Source of the DNA: Evansella tamaricis
GTDB lineage: Bacteria; Bacillota; Bacilli; Bacillales; Salisediminibacteriaceae
Assembly: GCF_019042215.1 (NCBI RefSeq)
Contig: NZ_JAHQCS010000110.1
Span: 1 to 60,196, forward strand
Direction of reading: 5' to 3'
DNA length: 60,196 nt
Made by a program: the position numbers and the translations under genes. Shown here one piece after another: positions 10,061 to 19,674 of the stretch. Within the stretch, counting starts at the first letter, position 1. Every line of letters starts with the position of its first letter. Under the pieces are notes generated by a model. The model did no database searches. It had not been told where the DNA came from and was given only the letters and a program-made list of their open reading frames with translations.

Positions 10061-10404
10061 ATAAGAAAAGCGCAACCGCCTTTGGTCACGAACGTAGGGC
10101 AGTGGAGGAATGACAACCTGAAGTCCGCTCTTTGACTTCAGTTGTCACTTCCGAAGTGCCCCGTAGTAATTAAGAAGTAACTGAAAAAGTTTAAAACCAC
10201 TTTTTCAGTTTCTTTTATTTGTATGGCAATGGCTGCGCTCGTCGCTCGCCTGATAGGAGAAAACCACTCCTATCAAGCTTTTAAAGATTGCGACGGCTAC
10301 GCTCATTGCTTTGGGACTGTAAAAGTGGAAAAGCACCACTTTTTCAGTTCCCATGCGAGTAGGCGGTGGAGCTAGACAACTTGCCCGAAGGTGCCGAAAC
10401 TTAT
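10061..10404 (+). repeat. Composite intergenic repeat, copy 2, with nested insertion
   Basis: A full copy of the repeat family from ATAAGAAAAGCGCAA to GTGCCGAAACTTATC. It carries the internal insertion at 10170-10354. It fills most of the ppaX-yvoD gap (9993-10488), with a REP-like palindrome just to its right. No gene is supported here. Confidence 0.8.
10170..10354. mobile_element. MITE-like insertion (185 bp) in composite repeat copy 2
   Basis: Ends are GTAACTGAAAAAGT and ACTTTTTCAGTTCCCAT, an imperfect terminal inverted repeat around AACTGAAAAAGT. It matches the insertion at 16451-16634 with only scattered differences and sits at the same position of the host repeat. The left flank reads GTAA and the right GCGA, so the putative 4-bp duplication has mutated here. 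No open frame is present; a transposase would have to come from elsewhere. Confidence 0.65.
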
Positions 10405-10410
10405 CTTATT

Positions 10411-10452
10411 TTTCAAAATAGTCGGGGACCTGGTCCCTGAATATTTTGTGAC
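10411..10452. repeat. REP-like palindrome between ppaX and yvoD
   Basis: An imperfect copy of the family: TTTCAAAATAGTCGGGGACC, central T, GGTCCCTGAATATTTTGTGA. The left arm has lost the TCACA end. Confidence 0.7.
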
Positions 10453-10488
10453 AACTTAGCCCACTACAACTAGCAGATTTTTTCCTAC

Positions 10489-11475
10489 TTATGAGCTTTT
10501 TTCTGCAGGATAGTCTTCACTTTCCAGAACGGAATCACCATCCCCATATTCCTTTTTATTCTTCTCCAGTCGATTCCAAATAACCGCTACGGCTATCGTT
10601 AAGATTATTGCCGTTAACAGTCGGATTAGAAGTAACGGCCATAAGGGAATGCCTAATGGTGCAAATAAGAGGGTATCTTCAATGACTGCATGACAAGCCA
10701 CTAAGAAAATCATAACAAGGTAAATGTCCTTTTTACTGACACCATCCTCCTTTACTGCTTGAATCATAACCCCTGCACCGTATGCGAGCCCAAATACAAT
10801 CCCTGCAGCAAGCGTGGTGGATGTGTTTTCCCTTATACCTAATACTCTTGTAAAAGGAGACATCCATTTGGAGAATATAGTAAGCCACTTGAGATCCTTC
10901 ATTACTTGTATAAAGATCATTATTGGGATAACAATGAGCGCTAACTGAAAAATTCCAAAAAAGGCGCTTTCTATTCCCTGCAAAACAACTGGCCAAATAC
11001 CAGTCACTTCTTCTCCACTATTGGAAGGTACGAGACCATACTTTGCCAGGTCCCCTCCCCCTTGCCAAGTGAGATTTATCAACCATGCAGAAAACAATGC
11101 TAAACCAATTCTCACTAGTAAAACGACCCAAATTTTTACCCCAACTTGTTTAGCCACTGCCGATTCCACAAATAAATTATGGGAAAAGGACAGCATGACT
11201 GCTAAAATGAATACTTGTTTAACCGTTAAATCCATCGTCAGCATGGCTCCGATGGCAGCGTAAAGGTTTAATACATTACCTAAAACGAGAGGAATTGCCG
11301 CCTCTCCACTCAATCCAATAAACCCCATTAACGGTGCTAAAAGTTTTGTAAGCCAGCCCATCAAAGGAGTAGCTCCCAGGATAGTGACTATTAACGTAAT
11401 TGGAAAGATAATTTTTCCTAACGTCCATGTGGTATGGAGACCCACTTTAAGTCCTTCTCTTAATGTCTTTATCAT
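10489..11475 (-). CDS. yvoD: YvoD-like nucleoside-recognition membrane protein
   Basis: An integral membrane protein of 328 residues with about eight hydrophobic segments. It has two 'nucleoside recognition/Gate' type halves (TWTLGKIIFPITLIVTILGA near residues 16-40; SAFFGIFQLALIVIPIMIFI near 170-190). It resembles the SpmA/SpmB and YjiH group; the transported or sensed molecule is not known. GGAGGT precedes the ATG by about 10 bases. It lies between lgt and ppaX exactly as yvoD does in B. subtilis. The C-terminal tail is charged and cytoplasmic-looking. Confidence 0.88.
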   Translation of the reverse strand: MIKTLREGLKVGLHTTWTLGKIIFPITLIVTILGATPLMGWLTKLLAPLMGFIGLSGEAAIPLVLGNVLNLYAAIGAMLTMDLTVKQVFILAVMLSFSHNLFVESAVAKQVGVKIWVVLLVRIGLALFSAWLINLTWQGGGDLAKYGLVPSNSGEEVTGIWPVVLQGIESAFFGIFQLALIVIPIMIFIQVMKDLKWLTIFSKWMSPFTRVLGIRENTSTTLAAGIVFGLAYGAGVMIQAVKEDGVSKKDIYLVMIFLVACHAVIEDTLLFAPLGIPLWPLLLIRLLTAIILTIAVAVIWNRLEKNKKEYGDGDSVLESEDYPAEKSS

Positions 11476-11518
11476 TTCAATGGGTACCTCCTGCGAGAAA
11501 AGATTCCGTCCTTAAATT

Positions 11519-11561
11519 GTCACAAAATATTCGGGGACCTGGTCCCCGAATATTTTGTGAC
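11519..11561. repeat. Perfect 43-bp REP-like palindrome
   Basis: Two 21-nt arms are exact reverse complements around a single T. The left arm is GTCACAAAATA followed by TTCGGGGACC. This is the best-preserved copy of the dispersed family. It lies between lgt and yvoD. Confidence 0.9.
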
Positions 11562-11588
11562 CGTTACTCATTCATTATTTGCGAAAAT

Positions 11589-11629
11589 AAAGATGGCGTC
11601 AAGGAACAGATTCCAGGACGCCATCTTTT
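11589..11629 (-). terminator. Terminator of the hprK-lgt transcript
   Basis: A perfect 12-bp stem AAAGATGGCGTC / GACGCCATCTTT with a 16-nt loop; on the minus strand the stem ends in TTTATTTT. It lies 110 bp past the lgt stop. Confidence 0.7.
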
Positions 11630-11654
11630 ATAACTCTTTATAAAAGGTAATTAA

Positions 11655-11730
11655 TAAGTTTTGGAACCTTCGGCCATTGTCTGGTTCCACTGCCCTAAGC
11701 TCGTAACCTTAGCCGCTTCAGCTTTTCTTG
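11655..11730 (-). repeat. Compact, internally deleted copy of the composite repeat
   Basis: Read on the minus strand, this 76-bp piece has the left end of the family (AAGAAAAGC...GCT.AGG.TACGAGC..AGGGCAGTG) joined directly to the right end (GGAACCAGACAATGGCCGAA, then GGTTCCAAAACTTA). The whole middle is missing and many bases have changed. It shows that the two ends can exist as a short unit without the interior. Confidence 0.65.
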
Positions 11731-11738
11731 TTTCGATT

Positions 11739-12635
11739 CTATTTCTTTTTCTTCTTTTTTCCTCCAGATTTAGAACCGCCTTTTTTATTGCCAGGCTTAT
11801 TATTACCCTTAACTGGTTCTTCATCTAAATATCTTGCATCTGCCATGCCCTTTTTTCGGCGATAGATTATCAGGATAATACCACCTACAACCGTCAGTAT
11901 TGACACAACCTGAGCAGTCCGTAAGAAATCACCGATTAATAGATAATCAGTCCGTATTCCCTCAATGAAGAATCGGCCCACAGAATACCAGATCGCATAT
12001 GTGATAAACATTTCGCCCCGTCTCATATTGACACGACGTAAGTATAGTAGAATGGCAACCCCTATTAAATTCCAGATCGATTCGTATAAAAACGTTGGGT
12101 GATGGTATGCACCATTAATATACATTTGATTAATGATAAATTCCGGTAACATCATGTTTTCCAGAAAACTTCGGGATACTTCCCCCCCATAAACTTCCTG
12201 ATTCATGAAATTTCCCCAGCGCCCTACCGCTTGACCTAGAAGAATACTAGGCGCTGCAATATCGGCAATTTTCCAAAAGGAATATCCTCTTTTTTTCGCA
12301 AAGATAAGGGCTGTTAGAACAGACGCTATCAAGGCACCATGGATAGCTAAACCGCCTTCCCAAATGGCAAAAGCCCTCGCCGGATTATCAGCGAACTGCT
12401 CCCAGCGGAAGATTACGTAATACAATCTCGCTCCAATTACCGCTAATGGCAGAGCATAGAGAAGTAAGTCTGCGAATAATTCCTTCGGTAATCCCCGTTT
12501 TGTTGCTTCTCTTGTGGCTAAAACATATCCTAAAAATGCACCTAAACCAATTAATAATCCATACCAATAAACTGTAATGGGCCCTAGTTCTAAAGCTACC
12601 GGGTTTAATGGTTGAATTGTTCCGATTGTAATCAA
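11739..12635 (-). CDS. lgt: Lgt, prolipoprotein diacylglyceryl transferase
   Basis: A membrane enzyme that adds diacylglycerol from phosphatidylglycerol to the lipobox Cys of prolipoproteins. Seen are seven hydrophobic segments and the family landmarks [26 protein letters not shown] (with the essential His) and [17 protein letters not shown]. The frame is open 23 codons further upstream. The conserved N-terminus ([20 protein letters not shown]) fits a TTG start at 12635, which has GAGGTG eight bases upstream, giving 298 residues. The C-terminus is a long Lys/Gly tail ending in a poly-lysine run, not a usual Lgt feature. It follows hprK as in other bacilli. The cccB lipoprotein in this window is a likely substrate. 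Confidence 0.94.
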   Translation of the reverse strand: MITIGTIQPLNPVALELGPITVYWYGLLIGLGAFLGYVLATREATKRGLPKELFADLLLYALPLAVIGARLYYVIFRWEQFADNPARAFAIWEGGLAIHGALIASVLTALIFAKKRGYSFWKIADIAAPSILLGQAVGRWGNFMNQEVYGGEVSRSFLENMMLPEFIINQMYINGAYHHPTFLYESIWNLIGVAILLYLRRVNMRRGEMFITYAIWYSVGRFFIEGIRTDYLLIGDFLRTAQVVSILTVVGGIILIIYRRKKGMADARYLDEEPVKGNNKPGNKKGGSKSGGKKKKKK

Positions 12636-12810
12636 CGGGCATACACCTCTTTTTAAAAAATCCAGGATGGGAAATTCCCACCCTAACATATCTAACTTTA
12701 TCATAATAAACAGAACGACTCTTGTATTTTCTCTTAAATATTCTAAACATGAAGCGTATCATGTTTTTATAAAAATTTCATTGAAATTCTTTAACAATTA
12801 TTCATTAACC

Positions 12811-13749
12811 TTAGTAATCGTCCCGATCTCCTTCTTCAATAACATTTGCTAGCTTTTCCGTAAACTGCTCTGCCGCATTAATCCCCATTCTTTTTAAACG
12901 GAAATTCATTGCCGCAACTTCTATAATAACAGCAAGGTTACGGCCAGGACGAACAGGAACCGTCATTTTGGGCAAATTCGTGTCAAAAATTCGAATCGTA
13001 TCCTCATCGAGACCTAAACGATCATATTGTTTTTTCTGATCCCAAAGTTCTAAGTGAATCGCTAACCCGATCCGCTTATAGTTTCGAACCGACCCTGCTC
13101 CAAACAGAGTCATGACATTGATAATACCTAACCCTCGAATTTCAAGGAGATGCTTAATAAGGTCCGGAGCTTGTCCCACTAAAACTCCGTCATGTTCCTG
13201 ACGAATTTCTACCGAGTCATCCGCAACTAAACGATGTCCCCTGCGAACAAGGTCCAGGGCTGTTTCACTTTTACCCACTCCGCTGGATCCCGTAATGAGA
13301 ACACCAACACCATAAATGTCCACTAAAACACCGTGCATCGCTGTCATTGGAGCTAATTGACCTTCTAAAAAGTTAGTAACTTGAGAACTTAATCTTGTGG
13401 TTTTCATATCAGATCGTAGTATTGGAACACCCACTTCATCTGCAGCGTCCAATAAATAAGTAGGCGCCTCTAATCCCCGGGATAAAATGACACCTGGTGT
13501 ATCATATGTACAAAGCCGAACCATTCGATCCTTTTTTTCATCTTCGGAAAGTGTGTCGTAAAAGGACATTTCCGTTCTTCCAAGGAGCTGAATTCGTTTG
13601 GCAGGATAATACGTAAAAAAACCTGCCATTTCCATCCCAGGTCTTGAGATATCGCTTGTTGTAATAGGACGAAACGCAACATCCTCTTCATTATTAAGAA
13701 GTTCCAGTTTAAACTCGTCTATTAAATTTTTCGCAGTTACTTTTGCCAT
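12811..13749 (-). CDS. hprK: HprK/P, HPr(Ser) kinase/phosphorylase
   Basis: The sensor of carbon catabolite control: it phosphorylates HPr on Ser46 when glycolytic intermediates are high and reverses this with phosphate. The Walker A motif GSSGVGKS is at residues 154-161, with His139 upstream. The HPrK family signature [19 protein letters not shown] lies near the C-terminus. At 312 residues it has standard length. It heads the hprK-lgt transcript; PpaX, which removes the pyrophosphate formed by the reverse reaction, is encoded nearby. The glcT-ptsG pair and the glycosidase in this window are plausible targets of the pathway. Confidence 0.97.
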   Translation of the reverse strand: MAKVTAKNLIDEFKLELLNNEEDVAFRPITTSDISRPGMEMAGFFTYYPAKRIQLLGRTEMSFYDTLSEDEKKDRMVRLCTYDTPGVILSRGLEAPTYLLDAADEVGVPILRSDMKTTRLSSQVTNFLEGQLAPMTAMHGVLVDIYGVGVLITGSSGVGKSETALDLVRRGHRLVADDSVEIRQEHDGVLVGQAPDLIKHLLEIRGLGIINVMTLFGAGSVRNYKRIGLAIHLELWDQKKQYDRLGLDEDTIRIFDTNLPKMTVPVRPGRNLAVIIEVAAMNFRLKRMGINAAEQFTEKLANVIEEGDRDDY

Positions 13750-13885
13750 TTTAGGCTAACCTCCTTTAGAAAGACACTTATCATTTTATCATACCCAAAG
13801 CACCACAATACAATAAATATTACAGAGTTCCTAAGGGAGGGAGTTGTTTTATATTAGGGAACCGTCCATTTAGCAATTTGGTTCA

Positions 13886-13940
13886 AAAAAAAGAATGGGA
13901 GGTTTCCATGTGGTTGAAAACCTCCTCATCTTTTTTATAT
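13886..13940 (-). terminator. Terminator of the yvlBCD transcript
   Basis: On the minus strand GGAGGTTTT and AAACCTCC pair around an 11-nt loop and are followed by CATTCTTTTTTTT. On the plus strand the hairpin also ends in a T run, so it may work in both directions. It separates yvlD from hprK. The rest of 13750-14071 holds no gene that I can see. Confidence 0.65.
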
Positions 13941-14071
13941 AGTGAACTAATATTAAGGGGTGAGCCAGTTAGGCTCCCTATAGTTAGCTTACTGGCATCT
14001 ATATTAGTTACAAACAAGGGAATATTGCCCTAAATATCCGTATTCCGAGAATACACCAACCGTTTTCTCAG

Positions 14072-14428
14072 CTATCTTTTAGAAACTGGATCGACGATCG
14101 TCGAGTGAATCAATGCGCTTAATACTGCAAAGATGATCGCTGACACAATTGCCATTCCGAAACCGTCAATGATAAAATTACTTCCCATCATTAGTGATGT
14201 AATCCAAAGTGTGATTGCATTGATGACGAACAGAAACAATCCGAGAGATAGAATGGTGATTGGCAATGTGAGAACGATTAGAATTGGTTTCACAATGACG
14301 TTGACCAATGCAAGGATAAAACTAGCTAACAAGGCTGTTGCAATTCCCGACACTTCAAACCCTGCAAAAAAATGGGAAATGATTAGCAAAACAACGGCAT
14401 TGACAACAATTTGTACTGCCCAACTCAT
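14072..14428 (-). CDS. yvlD: YvlD-like phage-holin-family membrane protein
   Basis: A 118-residue protein with four hydrophobic segments (for example QIVVNAVVLLIISHFFAGF, ATALLASFILALVNVIVKPI) of the Mycobact_4TM / 'phage holin family' type, DUF360-like. Its role is unknown; the family name does not imply phage origin. Its ATG overlaps the stop of the PspC gene, and the trio matches B. subtilis yvlB-yvlC-yvlD, a SigW-controlled envelope-stress operon. A hairpin terminator follows at 13886-13940. Confidence 0.88.
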   Translation of the reverse strand: MSWAVQIVVNAVVLLIISHFFAGFEVSGIATALLASFILALVNVIVKPILIVLTLPITILSLGLFLFVINAITLWITSLMMGSNFIIDGFGMAIVSAIIFAVLSALIHSTIVDPVSKR

Positions 14429-14622
14429 TAATAAACATCCGTTTCATTAGGGATGATGATCGTCCCGATAATATATGCAAGTAGTACTGTTCCAAAGGAC
14501 ATAAAGAGCAGAATAACGGCTAGAATTCGTATTACTGTCGGGTCAATATTAAAATACTTCCCTAACCCTCCACATACACCTGCAATTTTCCGATCATCTA
14601 CTGAACGATATAATCGTCTCAT
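14428..14622 (-). CDS. yvlC: YvlC-like PspC-domain protein
   Basis: A 64-residue PspC protein. The N-terminal half has the family motif RRLYRSVDDRKIAGVCGGLG and the second half is a single membrane helix (ILAVILLFMSFGTVLLAYII). PspC proteins take part in sensing membrane stress. The open frame begins seven codons earlier, but the ATG at 14622 has AAAGGAG ten bases upstream. It overlaps yvlD and follows yvlB after about 130 bp. Confidence 0.92.
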   Translation of the reverse strand: MRRLYRSVDDRKIAGVCGGLGKYFNIDPTVIRILAVILLFMSFGTVLLAYIIGTIIIPNETDVY

Positions 14623-14750
14623 GAAGATCCATCTCCTTTCCATCCGATCTTACGAGTGCTGCATTTAAGTTGCATAGTTTACTACTACATCTAGAGATAG
14701 TGGGTCATGTATCTATTAAAAATCCATTTAGTTACTTAAATTCTAGGAAA

Positions 14751-15863
14751 TTAATTGCGAACAGTGATAGAGCCTGTTGTTGCCTCCGCTTCCACGTAGA
14801 AGGAGTATTCCCCATTCTTATTTGATAAAAACGACATTTTCTTATTACCGAATTCTTTCGTTTCATCGATTACTGTAAGTTGTGGAAGATCACAATTAAT
14901 GCCACCCACCGTTGATTTTACTTCTCCTTCTGTTTTAACCCCATCAGGAACATGGACTGTGACACTGCCAGTAGTTGTTTTCATATATGCACGGCTGTTT
15001 GCCGGTTCTAATAATGTATAATGAATCGTTCCATTCAGCGTTTCCGCTTCTAACTCCCCTTTAGCAGAAGAGATGGCAATCGTTCCGTTAACTGTCTTAG
15101 CATCACAATTATCAGAAATCAGCTTACTAACTGAAATAGTTCCATTGACAGTTTCTAGACGGACGACTTTACCTTCCAGTTCTTCAAAACCGATACGGCC
15201 GTTAACCGTTTGTGCTTCAAACTTATCGAAGGCTACGTTTTCACCGCTAATTTTCCCATTAAACGTATATAATTTTATTTTTTCTAAGTCCTTACGTGGT
15301 ACGTAAACGACAGCATTCACTTTCATTGTTTTCTTACGGGATTCAAACCGCATTCTTCCGTTAGCTGTATCAAATAATACTTCATCTAAAAAATACTTAC
15401 GGGCTTCATCAGTATCACGGACTTTGTATACTTTAACGCCACACTCAATCCGAATATCATTTTCGTCCCACGGTTGGAAAGTGATGCTTCCATTTTCTAC
15501 GGAGATATCTACATCCTTAATCAAGGCATTCCGATGTTGGAATACATGTTGTATCTCCACAGAGGAACCAAAGTTGAAATCAAGATCAAACTCTTTTATT
15601 TTTTGAACCGCATCTTCGATAAATTCAGAAAACCTTGTTGCAAAGGAGCTTACTTTTCGTTCTGTTTTTCGATAGTCGGAACCGCTCTCCCAATCAACAT
15701 CCCTAGAAACGGAACGCTCTGTATTTTCATGCTGACTTTGTTCTTCAGTTTGAGAAGCTTTTCCAGATTCATTCTTTAAGGCGTTTAATAATTGTAAACC
15801 CTCTTCAGCAGTAATCTTCCCATCTTCAATCATCTTTAATATCATCTTACGTTCTTCTTGCAT
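14751..15863 (-). CDS. yvlB: YvlB-like DUF4097 adhesin-type beta protein
   Basis: A 370-residue protein. Residues 1-45 form a short SHOCT/SatD-like helical N-terminus (ERKMILKMIEDGKITAEEGL) that may act in oligomerisation. From about residue 120 a long run of beta-strand repeats of the DUF4097 type follows (TVNGTISVSKL, KTVNGTIAISS, ETLNGTIHYTL, KTTTGSVTVHV). No signal peptide or membrane helix is visible. In B. subtilis the homologue belongs to the SigW operon and is thought to act with the PspC protein. A SigW-like promoter lies upstream at 15990-16015. Confidence 0.88.
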   Translation of the reverse strand: MQEERKMILKMIEDGKITAEEGLQLLNALKNESGKASQTEEQSQHENTERSVSRDVDWESGSDYRKTERKVSSFATRFSEFIEDAVQKIKEFDLDFNFGSSVEIQHVFQHRNALIKDVDISVENGSITFQPWDENDIRIECGVKVYKVRDTDEARKYFLDEVLFDTANGRMRFESRKKTMKVNAVVYVPRKDLEKIKLYTFNGKISGENVAFDKFEAQTVNGRIGFEELEGKVVRLETVNGTISVSKLISDNCDAKTVNGTIAISSAKGELEAETLNGTIHYTLLEPANSRAYMKTTTGSVTVHVPDGVKTEGEVKSTVGGINCDLPQLTVIDETKEFGNKKMSFLSNKNGEYSFYVEAEATTGSITVRN

Positions 15864-15989
15864 AGGTTTTACCTCCCCTAATAGAATTCGATTATGACGA
15901 CATCATTTGAAACCTCACTATTTTGTGTTTTCATGTGTGGCTGTCCATTGACTTCTCTAGTGTTCCATACAAAGGTTACACTATATTGT

Positions 15990-16015
15990 AACGTTTTACT
16001 TTAAAAAAGGTTTCA
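15990..16015 (-). promoter_or_regulatory. SigW-type (ECF) promoter of yvlBCD
   Basis: On the minus strand TGAAAC (16015-16010) is followed after 16 bp by CGTT (15993-15990). The B. subtilis SigW consensus is TGAAAC-N16-CGTA, so one base differs. The predicted transcript start is about 120 bp before yvlB, in agreement with SigW control of yvlABCD in B. subtilis. Confidence 0.65.
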
Positions 16016-16195
16016 TCGAATGTCATTGTTTTATCGGTATTTTTAATGCCTTAATGATATTTTAATCGTTCGTCGAAAAATGTAATACAGACGGAGGTCC
16101 GTTTTTATCTACGCCTCAAGTCTTATTTTATTTCCCCCTATCCTTTTGGTCGTAAGACGACTGTTCGAAAAGAAAACTCAGAGTATGATTATTCC

Positions 16196-16683
16196 ATAAG
16201 AAAAGCGCAAGCGCCTAGGCTCACGAGCGTAGGGCAGTGCCTCTTCCTCTACTAGCATCGCTCTGAAGTTTATCCGTCCATCGGGCAGAACGCCACGTCC
16301 TGTGGCATGCCCGATATTAGGACGTCCTGTCCGTTGAGGCAACTCGAAGCATACTCGTGAAGTAAACGCTCGTTGGACAGCGAATTCGAAGAAGTAGCTA
16401 GAAGTTCGCTCTTTGACTTCGGTTGTCACTTCCGAAGTGCCCCGCAGCGATTAGGAAGGAACTGAAAAAGTTAAAACCACTTTTTCAGTTCCTTTTATTT
16501 GTATGGCAATGGCTGCGCTCGTCGCTCGCCTGATAGGAGAAAACCACTCCAATCAAGCTTTTAAAGATTGCGACGGCTACGCTCATTGCTTAGGGACTGT
16601 AAAAGTGGAAAAGCACCACTTTTTCAGTTCCCATGCGAGTAGGCGCTGGAGCTAGACAATGCCCGAAGGTGCCAAAACTTATA
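16196..16683 (+). repeat. Composite intergenic repeat, copy 3, longest form
   Basis: Runs from ATAAGAAAAGCGCAAGCGCC to GGTGCCAAAACTTATAC. It contains an extra segment of about 160 bp (16240-16400) with a hairpin around CGGGCAGAACGCCACG / TGGCATGCCCG that copy 2 lacks, and the nested insertion at 16451-16634. Apparent reading frames across it follow repeat sequence and are not genes. Confidence 0.8.
16451..16634. mobile_element. MITE-like insertion (184 bp) in composite repeat copy 3
   Basis: Terminal inverted repeats GGAACTGAAAAAGT and ACTTTTTCAGTTCC lie near its ends. It is flanked by GCGA on both sides (16447-16450 and 16635-16638), while copy 1 at the window start has a single GCGA at this point. 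This is what a 4-bp target duplication looks like. The same insertion is in copy 2. It contains no gene. Confidence 0.72.
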
Positions 16684-16698
16684 CATTCTTATCTTTTC

Positions 16699-16734
16699 AA
16701 AAAAACTAGCAGATGAATGAACATCCACTAGTTT
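16699..16734 (-). terminator. Terminator of uvrBA
   Basis: On the minus strand AAACTAGTGGATG pairs with CATCTGCTAGTTT around a 6-nt loop and is followed by a T run. It lies about 50 bp beyond the uvrA stop. Confidence 0.75.
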
Positions 16735-16781
16735 CCCATAAACATATTTTTTTAATTACCTTTCCTACTGTAGCGATCTGA

Positions 16782-19667
16782 TTAGGAGTGGGTTCCCGTT
16801 ACTACTTTTTCCATCTGATCCATACGTGTTGCCATTCGTTCCCTTTCTCTCACAAGGATCGGCTTCAAAAACTCTCCGGTATACGATCCTTTCACTTCAG
16901 CAACCTTTTCAGGAGTACCTTGGGCAACAATTTTGCCCCCCTTGTCTCCCCCTTCAGGACCGAGGTCAATGATGTAATCCACTGTCTTAATAACATCAAG
17001 ATTATGTTCAATTACTAAAACAGTATCACCATTTTCGACTAATCGCTGAAGAACCTTCAGCAACCGGTCAATATCTGCCACATGAAGACCAGTCGTCGGT
17101 TCATCTAGAATATAGAGAGTTCTGCCAGTGGAACGACGGTGAAGCTGAGACGCCAATTTTACCCGTTGTGCTTCCCCACCGGATAATGTCGTTGCAGGTT
17201 GTCCAAGCTTCATATATCCTAGACCCACATCAAATAACGTTTCAATTTTCCGTTTAATTCTAGGGATATTTTCGAAAAATTCCACTGCGTCTTCCACAGT
17301 CATATCAAGTACATCAGCAATTGTTTTTCCTTTATATTTCACTTCCAGTGTCTCACGGTTGTATCTTTTTCCATGGCACTCTTCACAAGGCACATAGACA
17401 TCAGGAAGGAAGTGCATTTCTATTTTGATGATTCCATCCCCACGGCATGCTTCACAACGGCCACCTTTAACATTAAAGCTAAATCGGCCTTTCTTATATC
17501 CACGAACTTTTGCCTCATTCGTCATGGCATAGACATCACGGATCTGATCAAAAACACCTGTATAAGTGGCTGGGTTAGACCTTGGTGTTCTACCAATAGG
17601 AGACTGATCAATATCAACCACTTTTTCCAGATGCTCGATACCTTCAATGTTTTTGTGCTGACCAGGCTTATCTTTAGCCGTCGTTAATTTTTGCGCGATC
17701 GCTTTAAACAAAATATCATTGATTAACGTACTTTTTCCAGAACCGGAAACTCCAGTAACTGCCACGAACACTCCTAACGGAATATCCACACTAGTACCTT
17801 TTAAGTTATTTTCCTTGGCTCCGATAATCGATAACTTTCTTCCATCGGATTTCCTTCGTTCCACAGGGAGTGGGATGAATTTTTTCCCGGACAAGTACTG
17901 ACCTGTCAATGAGGCGTCATCTTGACAAATCTCTTCCGGAGTTCCAGCAGCAGTTACTTCCCCCCCGTGAACTCCAGCTCCAGGACCGATGTCGATAATA
18001 TGATCAGCTGCAATCATTGTATCCTCGTCATGTTCCACAACGATCAGTGTATTACCCAGGTCCCGCATCTTTTTCAATGTTTCAATGAGACGATTATTGT
18101 CACGCTGATGAAGGCCAATTGAAGGCTCGTCCAGAATATACAAAACACCCATTAACGAAGAACCGATCTGTGTTGCCAATCGGATCCGTTGTGCCTCGCC
18201 TCCGGATAACGTACCTGCAGAACGGGACAGACTTAAATAATCTAAACCTACATTAATAAGAAATCCTAGGCGTTCGTCAATTTCCCTAAGGATCATTCGT
18301 GCAATCGTCATTTCCTTCGGGGATAATTGCAGTGTGGAAAAAAATTGTTTAGCCTCTATTATCGATAGTCCCGTAATTTCACCAATATGTTTTTCCTGTA
18401 TTTTTACCGCAAGGGTTTCCTTACGGAGACGGTTCCCTTTACACGTTGGACAAGGCTTTTGTGCCATATATCCTTCCATTTGCTCACGGATATAGTCCGA
18501 ACTCGTTTCTGTATATCGTCGGGAAAGATTTTGAATAACCCCTTCAAAATAAATTTCCTTTTCCCGAACCGTCCCAAATTCGTTTTCATAATAAAAATAG
18601 ATTTTTTCATTACCACTTCCATACAGGATCTTGTCCATCTGATGGGTAGGAAGCTGCTCCACTGGGGCATCCATATCGATCCCAAAGTGGTCGCAGACAC
18701 TCTTTAATAGTTGCGGGTAGTATTGAGAACTGGTGGGTTCCCAAGCACTGATAGCTCCTTCCTTCAGAGACTTGCTCCAATCTGGTACTACCAGTTCCAG
18801 ATCCACTTCAAGTTTACTCCCTAAACCATCACAGGATGTACATGCCCCAAAGGGACTGTTGAAGGAAAACATTCTTGGTTCCAGTTCTCCAATGGAAAAA
18901 CCACAGTGAGGGCATGCATGCTTTTGACTAAAGAGAAGTTCCTCTTCGCCAATAACATCGACCATAGCCCTGCCATCTGCCAATTCCAGTGCAGATTCCA
19001 GAGAATCCGCAAGACGGGCTTCAATCCCTTCCTTAATAACAATTCGATCAATGACAACTTCAATATTATGTTTCTTATTTTTATCCAATTCAATTTCTTC
19101 TGCCACTTCCCGCATTTCCCCATCGACACGTATCCGGACATAGCCCTGCTTTTTAATATCGTCCAATACCTTCACATGTGTTCCCTTCCGTCCAGAAACG
19201 ATCGGTGCGAGAATTTGCATCTTCGTTCGCTCAGGATAGGATAACATTCGGTCCACCATATTCTGGACCGTTTGTGAAGTGATTTCAATGCCATGTGTGG
19301 GACAGATTGGTCTTCCAACCCGTGCAAAAAGGAGGCGGAGATAATCATAGATTTCCGTAACTGTCCCTACCGTTGATCTTGGGTTTCTACTCGTGGTTTT
19401 CTGATCAATGGAAATGGCCGGAGATAAACCTTCAATCGTATCCACATCTGGCTTATCCATCTGCCCTAAAAATTGACGGGCATAGGCCGATAAAGATTCC
19501 ACATACCGGCGTTGCCCTTCTGCATAAATGGTGTCGAAGGCTAGAGACGATTTCCCAGATCCCGATAATCCTGTTAATACGACCAGCTTATTCCTTGGTA
19601 TCGTCACATCAATATTTTTTAAATTATGGGAGCGTGCTCCCTTAACAACGATGTTTTCTAAAGACAT
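16782..19667 (-). CDS. uvrA: UvrA, excinuclease ABC subunit A
   Basis: The DNA-damage recognition ATPase of nucleotide excision repair; a dimer delivers UvrB to lesions. It is 961 residues. Two ABC modules are seen: the first Walker A is [14 protein letters not shown] (GLSGSGKS at 33-40), the second [15 protein letters not shown], each with an LSGGEAQR signature. Zinc-binding Cys clusters are present: [11 protein letters not shown]...CTSCDGLG and [11 protein letters not shown]...[10 protein letters not shown]. The ATG follows the uvrB stop by 7 bp, so the genes are one operon. Length and motifs are normal. Confidence 0.98.
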   Translation of the reverse strand: MSLENIVVKGARSHNLKNIDVTIPRNKLVVLTGLSGSGKSSLAFDTIYAEGQRRYVESLSAYARQFLGQMDKPDVDTIEGLSPAISIDQKTTSRNPRSTVGTVTEIYDYLRLLFARVGRPICPTHGIEITSQTVQNMVDRMLSYPERTKMQILAPIVSGRKGTHVKVLDDIKKQGYVRIRVDGEMREVAEEIELDKNKKHNIEVVIDRIVIKEGIEARLADSLESALELADGRAMVDVIGEEELLFSQKHACPHCGFSIGELEPRMFSFNSPFGACTSCDGLGSKLEVDLELVVPDWSKSLKEGAISAWEPTSSQYYPQLLKSVCDHFGIDMDAPVEQLPTHQMDKILYGSGNEKIYFYYENEFGTVREKEIYFEGVIQNLSRRYTETSSDYIREQMEGYMAQKPCPTCKGNRLRKETLAVKIQEKHIGEITGLSIIEAKQFFSTLQLSPKEMTIARMILREIDERLGFLINVGLDYLSLSRSAGTLSGGEAQRIRLATQIGSSLMGVLYILDEPSIGLHQRDNNRLIETLKKMRDLGNTLIVVEHDEDTMIAADHIIDIGPGAGVHGGEVTAAGTPEEICQDDASLTGQYLSGKKFIPLPVERRKSDGRKLSIIGAKENNLKGTSVDIPLGVFVAVTGVSGSGKSTLINDILFKAIAQKLTTAKDKPGQHKNIEGIEHLEKVVDIDQSPIGRTPRSNPATYTGVFDQIRDVYAMTNEAKVRGYKKGRFSFNVKGGRCEACRGDGIIKIEMHFLPDVYVPCEECHGKRYNRETLEVKYKGKTIADVLDMTVEDAVEFFENIPRIKRKIETLFDVGLGYMKLGQPATTLSGGEAQRVKLASQLHRRSTGRTLYILDEPTTGLHVADIDRLLKVLQRLVENGDTVLVIEHNLDVIKTVDYIIDLGPEGGDKGGKIVAQGTPEKVAEVKGSYTGEFLKPILVRERERMATRMDQMEKVVTGTHS

Positions 19668-19674
19668 GCATCGT

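Noticed and set aside
12388-12762. Alternative minus-strand frame overlapping lgt
   Set aside because: It is a shadow of lgt, with Arg/Ser/Cys-rich composition and no support of its own.
16178-16429. 83-codon minus-strand open frame
   Set aside because: It lies within composite repeat copy 3, and its sequence follows hairpins of the repeat. No ribosome site.
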